DNA from: Nitrospira sp.
Lineage (GTDB): Bacteria; Nitrospirota; Nitrospiria; Nitrospirales; Nitrospiraceae
Direction: 5' to 3'
Assembly (NCBI GenBank): GCA_024998625.1
Contig: JACOEL010000004.1
Coordinates: forward strand, 225,829-289,828
Length of the DNA: 64,000 nucleotides
Shown here: positions 26,717-36,015 of the stretch, piece by piece
Layout of the letters: every line of letters begins with the position of its first letter
Numbering within the stretch: the stretch's first letter is position 1
Notes under the pieces: generated by a model
Told to the model about the DNA's origin: nothing
The model's input: the letters and a program-made list of their open reading frames with translations, nothing else
Database searches by the model: none
Position numbers and translations under genes: made by a program

Positions 26717-29700
26717 ATGAGCGCTGATTTCGATCGCGACCAGTTGCTGGACATTTTCGTGGCCGAGGCCGGCGACGATATGGGGCGCTTCTGGAAGGCG
26801 TTGCATCCGGATGGGAAGGCGCATCCGGAGCCGAGCGACGTCGCCGAGTTTCATACGGTCGGCCATAAGCTCAAAGGCGCGGCGCTCCTCTACGGGTTCC
26901 CGGCACTCGGGCAACTCGGGGCCTTACTCGAAGATACACTCGAACGTGTGCAGGAGATTCCGGCGGCGCGCTGGCCGGAAGCCGTGCAACTGATGCGTGA
27001 GATCGCCGGGTCCTTTCGAGGGCAGGTCGAACAGATCGGGCGTGGAGGCGGGGAAGATGCCTCCGTGGTCGAGGGATTTGTCAGGCGCCGCTCCGACTTG
27101 ATGCCGGCCGTTTCGAGCGAATCGTCGGCAGAGTCTGGGCAGCGTTCCGATCAGCCGGCGGATGAGTACCTCATTCCTGTTTTGGACGAAGAGGTCCTGT
27201 CTTACTTCTCGCCGGAGGCAGAAGAATACCTCAACACGATTCAGATCTTGCTCCAACGGTTGGAATCTGACGCGGCCCATGCCGACACGATTCATCAATT
27301 GTATCGGGTGGCGCACACGCTGAAGGGGTCGGCCTATACCGTGGGATTTGAAGTCGTGGGAGATGTCGCCCATCCGATTGAATCCTGCATGATCGCCGTT
27401 CGTGAGGGCACTGTGACGATCGCGCCGCATTGGATCTCCGTTCTGCGGCAGGCGGTGGACGTGATCCGCTCCCTGATGGCGCGGGACGCTCAATCACTGA
27501 CGCGCTTGCGTCAGGAGGTGCCTGGCATCAAGACGAAGCTCAGAGACTTGGAGCAGGGCGTGAGCCAGGGTGAATCTGCAGCGGCTGCCATTGAAATGAG
27601 CCGGCCTGAAGAGACGTCGGTGCAGGAGTCCGTGCCTGCCGCCTCATCCGGTCCAGAATCCGTGGGGCACTGCATGAGCGAGGCGGGCTCCGACGAGCTC
27701 TCCGGGGCCTATTTGATCCCGGCCCTCGATTCGGAGGTGATGTCCTATTTCGCCCCGGAAGCGCAAGAATATTTGGAAAGCCTCGAAGCCGACTTGCTGC
27801 GGGTCGATAAGGATGCGGGCAATCCCGACACGATCCACCAACTGTTCCGCACGGCCCATACGTTGAAAGGCTCGGCCTATACCGTAGGCTTTCAGGCGAT
27901 CGGTGATCTGACTCACCACATTGAAGATTTCATGGGTGCCGTTCGGGAAGGGCAGCTGGTGCTTCTTCCTGGTCATACGGATGTGCTGCTGGGCGCAATC
28001 GATGTCATTCGTGCCTTGATGCGACGGGATTTGTCCATGGTGGGCCGGACGAGACAACGGTTTGCGAATTCCTTGCAGGAGTTGAAGCGACTAGGACAGG
28101 CTCAGCCGGCACCGGACCATGATCACCCCATCGTCTCATCGATTGCCGAGGGCGCCTCGGTGGAAGAAATTCGCGAAGCCGACGGGCAGGATTCGACCAA
28201 AGGCGTCGATGGAAAAACCGGCGAAGAGCGAGAGGTGATCCGAGTCAGTCGTGATCGTTTGGAACGCCTCCTCAATCTGGTCGGCGAACTGGTGATCGAC
28301 CGCGGTCGGCTGGAGCAGCGGCTGCGAACGTTGGATCAATTGGCCACACAGGTCTTGGCCAACAAAAACCGGCTGACCGATGCCGTGCGCACGTTCGAAG
28401 ACAAGCATACATTTTCCTTCCAGCCCTCTCCCGCGTCCTCGGGCGAAGCCGCGCCACAGGCGTATCCGGGCGTCAGTGATTTCGGCAGCCTGGAGTTCGA
28501 CAAGTACGACGACTTCAACATCCTGGCCAGGAGAATCAGCGAAGTCACCGCAGACATTACCGAATCGATGTCGCAGCTCAGCGGATCGATCCATCGCGCC
28601 CAGGACGACATGGGGTCGCTTCAACAGTTGACCTTGGGGATGCGCGACGAAATCGCCCGCGCTCGCATGGTGCCGATCGGGACGCCGTTCACGCGATTCC
28701 GTCGCGCGGCCCGTGAGATGGCCCGTGCCACCGGAAAAGAAGTCAATTTGGTCACGTCCGGCGAACATACCGAAATCGACACCGGTGTCGTGGAGCGGCT
28801 TGTCGATCCGCTTGTCCATTTAGTCAGAAATGCGGTGTACCACGGGATCGAGTCCGCGGGAATCCGTCGGAGCCAAGGGAAGCCGACAGCCGGTACAATC
28901 TATCTCCACGCCGCGCATCGAGGAAACTCGGTGCTCATCGAAGTCGAGGACGACGGGGCGGGGCTCGACATCGCCAAGATCAAGGCCAAGGCGGTCAAGT
29001 TGGGTCTCGTGCGAGCGGATGTCGCGGACTCACTGCCGGAGAGCGAGATCATCAAGTTCATCTTCCTGCCTGGATTTTCCACTGCCGAGGCGGTCGGGGA
29101 TCAGGCCGGGCGCGGCGTCGGTATGGATGTGGTCAAGCGAGTCATCGAGACGATGAACGGGCACATCGAAGTGGAATCCGTCTACGGGCAAGGCACCAAG
29201 TTCACGATGCATTTGCCGCTCACTCTGTTGATCGCAACCGCACTGCTCGTTCGGGTCGGGAAAGAGCGCTACGCGATTCCGCTTCCGAGTGTGCGCGAGG
29301 TTACGATGTCCACGTCGTCGACGATTCAGCAGATGGGGGATCGGTCGGTGCTGCAGATCGGCGACGAAGCCATTGAAGTGTATCCGCTCGGCAGCCTCAT
29401 TCGACGGGATGCCGGCAGGATCGACGGGGCGACTCCCGTGGTCGTCGTTCGAACCTCGACCGGCGCGCTCGGTTGCGCGGTTGATGAATTGCTGGGCCGG
29501 CAGGAAATCGTCATTAAATCATTGGGCGGGCTGAAGCCGTATGAGCGGTCCGTGTTCGGTGGCGCGACCATCGATCCCGAGGGGCGTGTGGTGCTGGTCT
29601 TGGACGTCAGCCGGCTGACGACTCGCGAATACCATGAGGCCATGGCGGTCATTCAACACTCCGCCTCCTCAGGGATGCTTGAGGGACCGGGGCAGCCCGT

Positions 29701-30106
29701 TTCGCTACAGATTCCGGATACGCAGCTTCCGCTCTTGTTGATCGATGACTCACTCAGCATCAGAAAGTTTGTCGGACGCATGCTGGAATCGGCCGGGTAT
29801 ACCGTCGAAACGGCGACCGACGGGGAGGAAGGCTGTCGCAAGGCGTTGGTGCAGCAGTACCAGCTCATCATCACCGATCTCGAAATGCCGAAGTTGAACG
29901 GCTTTGAAGTCATCCAGGCGCTTCGCGCCAGGCCGCAGACTCAGGCCACGCCGATTCTTGTCATGACCACGCGGGCGGGTGAAAAACATCGCCAGATGGC
30001 CGTGAGTGTGGGGGCCTCGGGGTACATCGCCAAGCCGGTGGAAGAACGCGCCTTGATCCACGAGGTCCGTAAGTGGACAGGGCGCGAAAGTGTCGTGAAA
30101 AAATAG
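26717..30106 (+). CDS. cheA: Hybrid chemosensory histidine kinase CheA/ChpA-like with three HPt domains and a receiver
   Basis: 1129 residues. HPt1 has H50 (VGHKLKGAALLYGF), HPt2 H200 and HPt3 H381 (both AHTLKGSAYTVGF). A dimerisation region follows (SRDRLERLLNLVGELVIDRGRL, 511-531), then the HATPase with N-box HLVRNAVYHG (701-710), DDGAGLD and GRGVGMDVV. A CheW domain spans about 840-975 and a C-terminal receiver carries D1010/D1011, D1054 (ITDLEMPKLNG) and K1106. HPt2 and HPt3 are near-copies of each other, each preceded by the same YLIP-L linker, so one arose by internal duplication. The layout is that of ChpA/PilL kinases of twitching systems. No cheB or cheR lies nearby. Confidence 0.92.
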   Translation: MSADFDRDQLLDIFVAEAGDDMGRFWKALHPDGKAHPEPSDVAEFHTVGHKLKGAALLYGFPALGQLGALLEDTLERVQEIPAARWPEAVQLMREIAGSFRGQVEQIGRGGGEDASVVEGFVRRRSDLMPAVSSESSAESGQRSDQPADEYLIPVLDEEVLSYFSPEAEEYLNTIQILLQRLESDAAHADTIHQLYRVAHTLKGSAYTVGFEVVGDVAHPIESCMIAVREGTVTIAPHWISVLRQAVDVIRSLMARDAQSLTRLRQEVPGIKTKLRDLEQGVSQGESAAAAIEMSRPEETSVQESVPAASSGPESVGHCMSEAGSDELSGAYLIPALDSEVMSYFAPEAQEYLESLEADLLRVDKDAGNPDTIHQLFRTAHTLKGSAYTVGFQAIGDLTHHIEDFMGAVREGQLVLLPGHTDVLLGAIDVIRALMRRDLSMVGRTRQRFANSLQELKRLGQAQPAPDHDHPIVSSIAEGASVEEIREADGQDSTKGVDGKTGEEREVIRVSRDRLERLLNLVGELVIDRGRLEQRLRTLDQLATQVLANKNRLTDAVRTFEDKHTFSFQPSPASSGEAAPQAYPGVSDFGSLEFDKYDDFNILARRISEVTADITESMSQLSGSIHRAQDDMGSLQQLTLGMRDEIARARMVPIGTPFTRFRRAAREMARATGKEVNLVTSGEHTEIDTGVVERLVDPLVHLVRNAVYHGIESAGIRRSQGKPTAGTIYLHAAHRGNSVLIEVEDDGAGLDIAKIKAKAVKLGLVRADVADSLPESEIIKFIFLPGFSTAEAVGDQAGRGVGMDVVKRVIETMNGHIEVESVYGQGTKFTMHLPLTLLIATALLVRVGKERYAIPLPSVREVTMSTSSTIQQMGDRSVLQIGDEAIEVYPLGSLIRRDAGRIDGATPVVVVRTSTGALGCAVDELLGRQEIVIKSLGGLKPYERSVFGGATIDPEGRVVLVLDVSRLTTREYHEAMAVIQHSASSGMLEGPGQPVSLQIPDTQLPLLLIDDSLSIRKFVGRMLESAGYTVETATDGEEGCRKALVQQYQLIITDLEMPKLNGFEVIQALRARPQTQATPILVMTTRAGEKHRQMAVSVGASGYIAKPVEERALIHEVRKWTGRESVVKK

Positions 30107-30152
30107 GAACGTTTGTCGATTCGTAACGTTACTGGCAAAATAAAGGGCAGGC

Positions 30153-30725
30153 ATGGGGCTCCGGGGACATAAGACAGCAGTGGTGTCGAGCGGGCTAGCA
30201 GTCCGGTTTCTCGTGGCGCTCATGGGCCCCACGTATGTGGCTTTTCCCTCCCATTGGGTTCGCGGCATTGTGACCCCGACTGAGGGGGGGCAGGACGGGC
30301 ATGTCACCTGGGCCAATGCATCCTACGAACGCATCGATCTCGCCCGCCGTTTGAAGATCCAGGCCGAAGGCATCACGGCTGAGACCAGGATCGTGCTCTA
30401 CGCCAATGAGCAACGGTCGCGGTCCTTTGCGGTGGACAAGGTCGTGGGCCTCATCGATGTCGAACGGGCGCTGATCCAGCCGCTTCCTGCACAGTTTCGA
30501 GGAGGGGAGCGGGAGCGATTGCTCGGGTTGTTTGTCGAGTCGTCGTATATCGCCCTGATCGCCAATCCGTTTTGGGTGCTCGAGCTTCCCTCCCGGACCA
30601 ATGTGTTGGATGTGTTTGTCCTTCGGGGGTCGGAACCCCGGCCGGGCGAATTCGATTCCAGACTCTGCCTGCCTTCGGGAGCCTTGGAAGAGGCGTCGGC
30701 GATGTCAGCCGGATCGGCTAAGTAG
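30153..30725 (+). CDS. CheW-like domain protein 1 (divergent)
   Basis: 190 residues. The central part VRFLVALMGPTYVAFPSHWVRGIVTP and the later RSRSFAVDKVVGLIDVERALIQPLP follow the CheW beta-barrel pattern, but the usual NLRG segment is replaced by LARRLKI. The C-terminal ~40 residues look disordered. It lies 47 bp after cheA; AAAGGGC precedes the ATG. Probably a second coupling protein, less certain than the gene at 24149. Confidence 0.65.
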   Translation: MGLRGHKTAVVSSGLAVRFLVALMGPTYVAFPSHWVRGIVTPTEGGQDGHVTWANASYERIDLARRLKIQAEGITAETRIVLYANEQRSRSFAVDKVVGLIDVERALIQPLPAQFRGGERERLLGLFVESSYIALIANPFWVLELPSRTNVLDVFVLRGSEPRPGEFDSRLCLPSGALEEASAMSAGSAK

Positions 30726-30741
30726 GTCACAAGGATCGACC

Positions 30742-31218
30742 ATGTTACGCACTCAGCTGCGCAGACAACCGCACAAGGACAGCAAAGGCGCCACTGAGGC
30801 GCGGATGCAGCACATGGCCGTGTTCTCGGTGGGCGGGCAACGGTTGGCCGCCAGAACCGAGGAGATCGGTGGAGTGATGCCGTGGATGGGCTTGACGGCG
30901 GTTCCCAGCGATACGCCGTTTGTGCGCGCGCTGGTCCGACAGGAGAAGGGATGTCTTCCGGTATTCGACCTGGCGGCGAAGTTCAACCGTCCCCTGCAGG
31001 ATGGCGAGCCGCTGTGTCTGGTTGTCAAACATGTGGACGGTCCGCTGGCAATCTGTATCGATTCCCAGGTTCCTTCTTTGCACATGGTGGCACGCTCCGC
31101 AGTGCAGTATCGCGTCGGCAACGATCCCGACATCGCGGGAACGTGTATTGCCGGCGAAGAAGAACTTCCTATCATCAACCTGACAACCTTGGGGGTCTCA
31201 TCGAACCGTCCCGCTTGA
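30742..31218 (+). CDS. CheW-like domain protein 2
   Basis: 158 residues. After a basic leader, MAVFSVGGQRLAARTEEIGGVMPW, VRALVRQEKGCLPVFDLAAKFN and LAICIDSQVPSLHMV follow the CheW fold. The ATG at 30742 has AAGGA six bases upstream; the frame is open further upstream through the end of the previous gene. It lies between the other CheW-like gene and the receiver-coiled-coil gene. Three CheW-type proteins in one locus suggest branched coupling. Confidence 0.7.
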   Translation: MLRTQLRRQPHKDSKGATEARMQHMAVFSVGGQRLAARTEEIGGVMPWMGLTAVPSDTPFVRALVRQEKGCLPVFDLAAKFNRPLQDGEPLCLVVKHVDGPLAICIDSQVPSLHMVARSAVQYRVGNDPDIAGTCIAGEEELPIINLTTLGVSSNRPA

Positions 31219-31246
31219 TGAACCTTGCCTTGTGTAGAGGAACGAC

Positions 31247-32737
31247 ATGCCAAAGATCTTGATTGCCGACGACAGTATCGCAGTCCGTAAGGTAGCCGAG
31301 CGTCTTCTGACCGAGGCCGGCATGGGAGTCACACTGGCGGCGAACGGATCGGAGGCTCTGGCGATGTTGAGTAAGGATCGCCCCGATCTCATCGTGTCCG
31401 ATGTTATCATGCCGGACAAGAGCGGCTATGAGGTCTGCGCGTACATTCGGGGGCAGGCAAACCTCGCGGACCTCCCGGTACTCCTGATCAGCGGCATTGT
31501 GAACGATGAAGTTTCCCGGCAAGCGGAATCCTGTAAGGCCGACGGGGTCTTGAAGAAGCCGTTTCAAGGCTCCTCGCTCAGGGATCGTGTTCTGGACCTG
31601 CTGACAAAGCGCCCGCAAAAATCTGTTCCGATTCCGGAAACACCGCAGCAGCAAACGGCTGTGGAGCCATCTTTCATGACAGAGGTGTGTGCCGTGCCCG
31701 CTATGCCTGTGCCGGAGGAAATAGCAACGCTGCGTGTAGAAGCCCAGGAGCATCGGCTGTCGCTTGAGCCGATCACGATCAGTCTTGAAGACCCTCATGC
31801 CATACCTGCGACGATGATCCGCGACACGATGATGGAAGCGGTTCCCGCATTCCATGCCGCTGAGCCGGCTCAGCCGGCGCATGTCCGTGAGCATCATCAG
31901 GCAATCTTGGCGGAACGTGACACGCGAATCAGCGAACTCGAAGCGCAGTTGGATGAGGAGCGTCGGCGGAGTCTTGCGCAGACCCAGCAGATCGGGCACA
32001 TCCAGCGTGCGTTGGAGGAGCAGCACGAGCAGGTTGCCGCCTTGTCGTCCCACACACAAACATTGGACCAGAGTTTGGCCAACGAGCGAGCGCAACGAAC
32101 CGCTCTCGCAGAACAGTTAGAAGAAGTCTCAAAACAGATGCACCGGATCGGCGAACTGGAGACGGCTCTCGCTGATGAGCAGCATCGTGCCCAGCAATTG
32201 TCCCAACAGGTTTCGGAGGGGGTCCGTCACGCGGCGCGTATCGTGGAATTGGAGGCCCATCTGGAGGCAGAGCGGGAAGCGGCGAATCAATTGGTGCAAC
32301 AGATTACCATTCTTGAGCAGGTCGAAACGCGCGTCCACGAGCTCGAAACGACCCTGGCGGCTGAACGGGAGCAGGCAGAGCTGCAGCGACGGGAGCGTGT
32401 CGACCTGGAACAGAATGCGGACAAGGTGCCGGCGCTGGAAGAGGCCTGTGCGAAAGCCCATGCTCAGATCGCCGAGCTCGACGCGGCGCTCTCTGGTGAA
32501 CGGGAGGCTGCAGCAGCTCTATTGGTTCAGGTCAAACAGCTGGAAGCGGCGGCGCAGCGTGCCGGTGAGCTGGATCTTGCCCTGGTCAGCGAGCAGGAGC
32601 GTTCGATGCAGCTCGAGAAACGGGCGATGGAAGCCGAGCACATGGCTGAACAGTCGACTCGCCGGTTCGAAGATATGGCGAGGAAGCTGGGGGAGATCGC
32701 GGGGCTGGCCTCCCAACTCGGGAATGGAAAACGCTAG
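31247..32737 (+). CDS. Response regulator with long C-terminal coiled coil
   Basis: 496 residues. The N-terminal receiver (1-120) is complete: IADDS, IVSDVIMPDKSGYE, and the lysine in GVLKKPF. After a Pro-containing linker, about 280 residues (about 205-490) form heptad-rich coiled coil with repeated blocks of the type IxELExxLxxERxxAxxL. Several near-copies of this block show internal repetition. No DNA-binding or enzymatic output domain is seen, so the output is probably structural or protein-protein. It sits between CheW-like and pseudo-HPt genes of the same operon. Confidence 0.85.
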   Translation: MPKILIADDSIAVRKVAERLLTEAGMGVTLAANGSEALAMLSKDRPDLIVSDVIMPDKSGYEVCAYIRGQANLADLPVLLISGIVNDEVSRQAESCKADGVLKKPFQGSSLRDRVLDLLTKRPQKSVPIPETPQQQTAVEPSFMTEVCAVPAMPVPEEIATLRVEAQEHRLSLEPITISLEDPHAIPATMIRDTMMEAVPAFHAAEPAQPAHVREHHQAILAERDTRISELEAQLDEERRRSLAQTQQIGHIQRALEEQHEQVAALSSHTQTLDQSLANERAQRTALAEQLEEVSKQMHRIGELETALADEQHRAQQLSQQVSEGVRHAARIVELEAHLEAEREAANQLVQQITILEQVETRVHELETTLAAEREQAELQRRERVDLEQNADKVPALEEACAKAHAQIAELDAALSGEREAAAALLVQVKQLEAAAQRAGELDLALVSEQERSMQLEKRAMEAEHMAEQSTRRFEDMARKLGEIAGLASQLGNGKR

Positions 32738-32772
32738 GAGGCCGTCACTCGTCCGTACTTCCAGGCGAGTGC

Positions 32773-33744
32773 ATGGGTCAGAGGCAGGGCGCCACTGTGT
32801 CGACCGAACCAGAACAGACCGAAGACGATTTTCAAAAAGAACTGATTGAACTGTTCGGTCAAGAAGCACAAGAGTGGCTCATCCAGATCCATTCTGCCCT
32901 GACCGAGCTTGAAAGCCAGCCGGATACCGACCGGCATGCACAACTGGTGGATGTCGTGATGAGGGGCATCACCAGTCTTGGTGGTTCTGCCGCTACGGTG
33001 AACCTCCCCGATGTCGAACGTGCCACCTTCGCGCTGCTTCCCTTCATCGACACCCTGAAAGACCGGACGACGGCTACCAAGCAGGATTTCGGCACGGTCC
33101 GAGCACAGTTCCGTCTTGTCATCGCGTCCGTCACCATGGCCACTGGCATCACGCTGGACCTTGGTCCTGCGCAAACCACGCCTCTACAACCGGAGCCGGC
33201 CATCGATTTCCTCACGCTCCTGAACGCGCTTCGCATGCTTCAAGACGAGCAGGTTGCCAAGGAAGTCTTTTCCCGCAGTTTAATTCCACAAGTCATGCAT
33301 CGATTGGAGCAGGAGGCGAGACAGGGTGAGAGTCAGATACAGATGACCGCGTTTCAGCAGTTGCTGGATGAGCTCCAAAGCACGGATGCCCGATGCCTGG
33401 ACTCGCTGCGACAAGCATTGCCCGGCATTGCGAAGCATCTGAGCAGGCTGCGGGTCGAGGGTCTGACGGTTCTGGAACCAGGCCACGAGCTTGGCACCTG
33501 CATGCAACAGATCGAACAGCTTCAGGGCATGGCCAAGCAGGTCAATGCCCCCCCATTGGTGACCTTTCTCACCGGCCTTCAGAACTTCCTGGCCTTGATT
33601 GTCCAGCGTCGTATCGTGATCGCGTCTCAGCGTGTCCAGGCCGTGGAAGGACGCATTCTTGCCGTGATGACCACGATCGAGGACTGGATCACCGCCGGAC
33701 AACAGGAACGGGATCTGATGAGCCGGCTGCTGCCTGCCGCGTGA
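32773..33744 (+). CDS. Pseudo-HPt domain protein (HPt fold without the phospho-histidine)
   Basis: 323 residues. Residues about 20-105 align with the HPt domains of the neighbouring CheA (LFGQEAQEWLIQIHSALTEL, then TSLGGSAATVNL). The His-x-x-Lys-Gly core AHTLKGSA reads ITSLGGSA, with Thr67 at the histidine position and Gly at the lysine. The C-terminal ~200 residues are helical and match the C-terminus of the protein encoded at 33943 (for example FLTGLQNFLALIVQRR versus FLHGLRTFLRVTAQQK). It is therefore a paralogue of the C-terminal part of that protein, and a likely adaptor rather than a phosphotransfer protein. Confidence 0.7.
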   Translation: MGQRQGATVSTEPEQTEDDFQKELIELFGQEAQEWLIQIHSALTELESQPDTDRHAQLVDVVMRGITSLGGSAATVNLPDVERATFALLPFIDTLKDRTTATKQDFGTVRAQFRLVIASVTMATGITLDLGPAQTTPLQPEPAIDFLTLLNALRMLQDEQVAKEVFSRSLIPQVMHRLEQEARQGESQIQMTAFQQLLDELQSTDARCLDSLRQALPGIAKHLSRLRVEGLTVLEPGHELGTCMQQIEQLQGMAKQVNAPPLVTFLTGLQNFLALIVQRRIVIASQRVQAVEGRILAVMTTIEDWITAGQQERDLMSRLLPAA

Positions 33745-33942
33745 GGAGGCTCCTCACAGTGCGTGACCGGCCTCGGACAGGACTTCCCGAACAGGCGTCG
33801 TTGAGTTGAAGGCGCACCTCCACCGTGAGAATTGTTCGGGATGGCTTCGCTGCTCCGCCTGACTCGGACCATTGGACCATACAAAGGTGGAAACAAGGTG
33901 TGCCAGGTGACGAAGTGCGCCGAGGCTGGAGGCTAAGAGGGA

Positions 33943-36015
33943 ATGGAGCAGAATCACTACCGGCAGGCTGAGGATGCGTTGATGCGGGTCGTTGCCGCCG
34001 TGCAACGGCAGGAACCGGTGAACCTGACGGAGTTGACCCAGCTTGCCGGTACCATCGTCGCGTCGATTCAGGAAAACGATCAATTAGTCGTTGAAGCCCT
34101 CTCCAGCCCCGTCGGCCCTCCGCTGGTTACCAATCTGGTCAATGTGAGCATTCTCGCGACGAAGGTCGGGATCGGCCTCGGCTATTACGGCACGGAGTTG
34201 CGGCATCTGGCGTTGGCCGGGCTCCTCCACGACATCGGTATTTTTGCCGTGCCGCAGCATTTGCTGACGAAGACCGGCCGCCTGAGCTCCGATGAGCGGG
34301 CTCTGGTCGAGCAACATCCGCGCTTGGGGTATGGGGTGATCGAACGTCTCGGTGCGGACTATGCCTGGCTGGCCGAAGTGGTATTGCAGGCCCATGAGCG
34401 CGGGAAGGGGCAGGGGTACCCGAACCGTTTGAAGGGGCGTGAAATCAATGAGCTGGCGCAGATCATCGGGCTCGTCGATATCTTCGATGCGTTGGTCAGT
34501 CCGCGCCCCTACCGCCGACGACTCCTTCCGCACGAGGCAATCCGTGAGTTATTGAACACGGAGCGTACTGCGTTTCCCCGTGAAATCATGAAAGGATTGG
34601 TCGAGCAACTCTCGGTCTACCCGCTGGGCACCACGGTACGTCTGAGCAGCGGCGAAGAAGGTGTGGTGGTGAGAATCACGCCTCGCTACCCATCTCGTCC
34701 GGTGCTCCGTGTGATCGGCGCACAGGAGCCGGCGGTGACCGCTCCATCGCAGTATCTCGATCTCAGTCAGCTGCCCCAGGTGTCGGTCGCAGAGACCGTC
34801 GAGTCACCGGCATTGGAGTGCGTCACGTTTGCAAGCGCACCGTCGGCTGTCGAACCCGCCACGCCGACGAGCGCATCGGATCAATTTGCCGCCTTGCTCG
34901 AAAGTCTGGATGCGATCGCCGGCGTGATTCAGGCCGCAGTGGAGCAACCTAAGACAGCTGCACAGTCTGCGCAGGTTCAGTCGGCTGTTGAGACGCCTGA
35001 CCAGAGCCCGCATGTCCGGCGGGAAATTCTCGGCCTGTTTGTATTAGAGGCTCGTGAATGGCTCAATCAGATTCAGACTGCGCTTGAGCGGCTGGACACG
35101 ACAAGTGAACAGGGGCGTCGCGCCAAGTTGACGACGATTTTATGGCAGAGCGTCAGCAACCTCGCGCGATCCGCCGCGACCGTCGGATTGACGGCCGTGG
35201 AAGACATGGCAACCCGGCTGCTTCCGCTCCTTCAGGCCGCCGCAAAACACGAGCGCACCGTGGCGGCTCATCACGTGGCGTCGCTTCGAGAGGGGTTGTT
35301 CGAAATCAGCAAGTCGGTGCAGGCGCTTCAGGCAGTCGAGCGGCCATTCCAGGATCATCTCGAAGCCGCCGCCGCTGTGCAGCAACCGGTGACTGAAACG
35401 CCCAAGCCGGTGGTCGCTGACGCGCCGGCGCCCGTCGAGGATGATGTTGTGGAGGAGGTGCCTTCCGCTGCGTTGCCGGCCGCATCCATTCTTGACGCCT
35501 TGCGGCAGTTGCATCAGGCACGAGGTCGATCGCTGCAACCGGTGCGCGATGTGCTGGAAACCGTGATTCAGCGCGCAGAACAGGAGATGGCGCGAGGGAC
35601 AGGCGTGGTGGATGCGCGTGCCATCGGGCGACTGTTGCAGGAGCTGGATGAGTTGGACGAGCGATTTCTCGCGCACATGCAGGCGCATATCCCGGCGGTG
35701 ATCGTCACGCTCAGGCATGTCGCTGTCACCAGTGAGGATCGCGTCTTTCCGCCACAGGCATTGGAACCTATTTTCATCGAAATCGAGACGCTCTCCGATG
35801 CCGCCGAGCGGGTGGCCGCGGCGAATATCAGTCTGTTCCTGCATGGTCTCCGCACATTCCTCCGTGTCACGGCTCAGCAGAAGCCGATGGTCATCCGCGA
35901 GCGATTGGCCGCCGTGGAAGAACGATTGGCCACGCTCATCCCGCTGGCCCAGCAATGGGTCGATGTCGGTCGCGTAGAACGAGCGGCCATTCTTGACATC
36001 CTCCCCATGGCATAG
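33943..36015 (+). CDS. Degenerate HD-GYP domain fused to a pseudo-HPt module
   Basis: 690 residues. Residues about 55-215 form an HD-GYP domain: LLHDIGIF (H96-D97), EQHPRLGY (H125), VDIFDALVSPRPYR. However the first ligand His is N64, HHE is AHE (A150) and the DG of DGxGYP is KG (GKGQGYP), so c-di-GMP hydrolysis is doubtful. A Pro/Ala-rich linker follows. From about residue 360 comes an HPt-like helix bundle with Ser405 where the histidine should be (SVSNLARSAATVGL), then the helical C-terminal module shared with the preceding gene. About 200 bp without genes separates the two. Confidence 0.78.
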   Translation: MEQNHYRQAEDALMRVVAAVQRQEPVNLTELTQLAGTIVASIQENDQLVVEALSSPVGPPLVTNLVNVSILATKVGIGLGYYGTELRHLALAGLLHDIGIFAVPQHLLTKTGRLSSDERALVEQHPRLGYGVIERLGADYAWLAEVVLQAHERGKGQGYPNRLKGREINELAQIIGLVDIFDALVSPRPYRRRLLPHEAIRELLNTERTAFPREIMKGLVEQLSVYPLGTTVRLSSGEEGVVVRITPRYPSRPVLRVIGAQEPAVTAPSQYLDLSQLPQVSVAETVESPALECVTFASAPSAVEPATPTSASDQFAALLESLDAIAGVIQAAVEQPKTAAQSAQVQSAVETPDQSPHVRREILGLFVLEAREWLNQIQTALERLDTTSEQGRRAKLTTILWQSVSNLARSAATVGLTAVEDMATRLLPLLQAAAKHERTVAAHHVASLREGLFEISKSVQALQAVERPFQDHLEAAAAVQQPVTETPKPVVADAPAPVEDDVVEEVPSAALPAASILDALRQLHQARGRSLQPVRDVLETVIQRAEQEMARGTGVVDARAIGRLLQELDELDERFLAHMQAHIPAVIVTLRHVAVTSEDRVFPPQALEPIFIEIETLSDAAERVAAANISLFLHGLRTFLRVTAQQKPMVIRERLAAVEERLATLIPLAQQWVDVGRVERAAILDILPMA

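Noticed and set aside
30123..30132. Palindrome GTAACGTTAC between cheA and the next gene, also present inside the coding frame near 60882
   Set aside because: Short self-complementary word occurring once in coding DNA; likely chance, no operator evidence.
35140..35955. 271-codon minus-strand frame opposite the HD-GYP/pseudo-HPt gene
   Set aside because: Entirely antisense, biased composition, no start signal.
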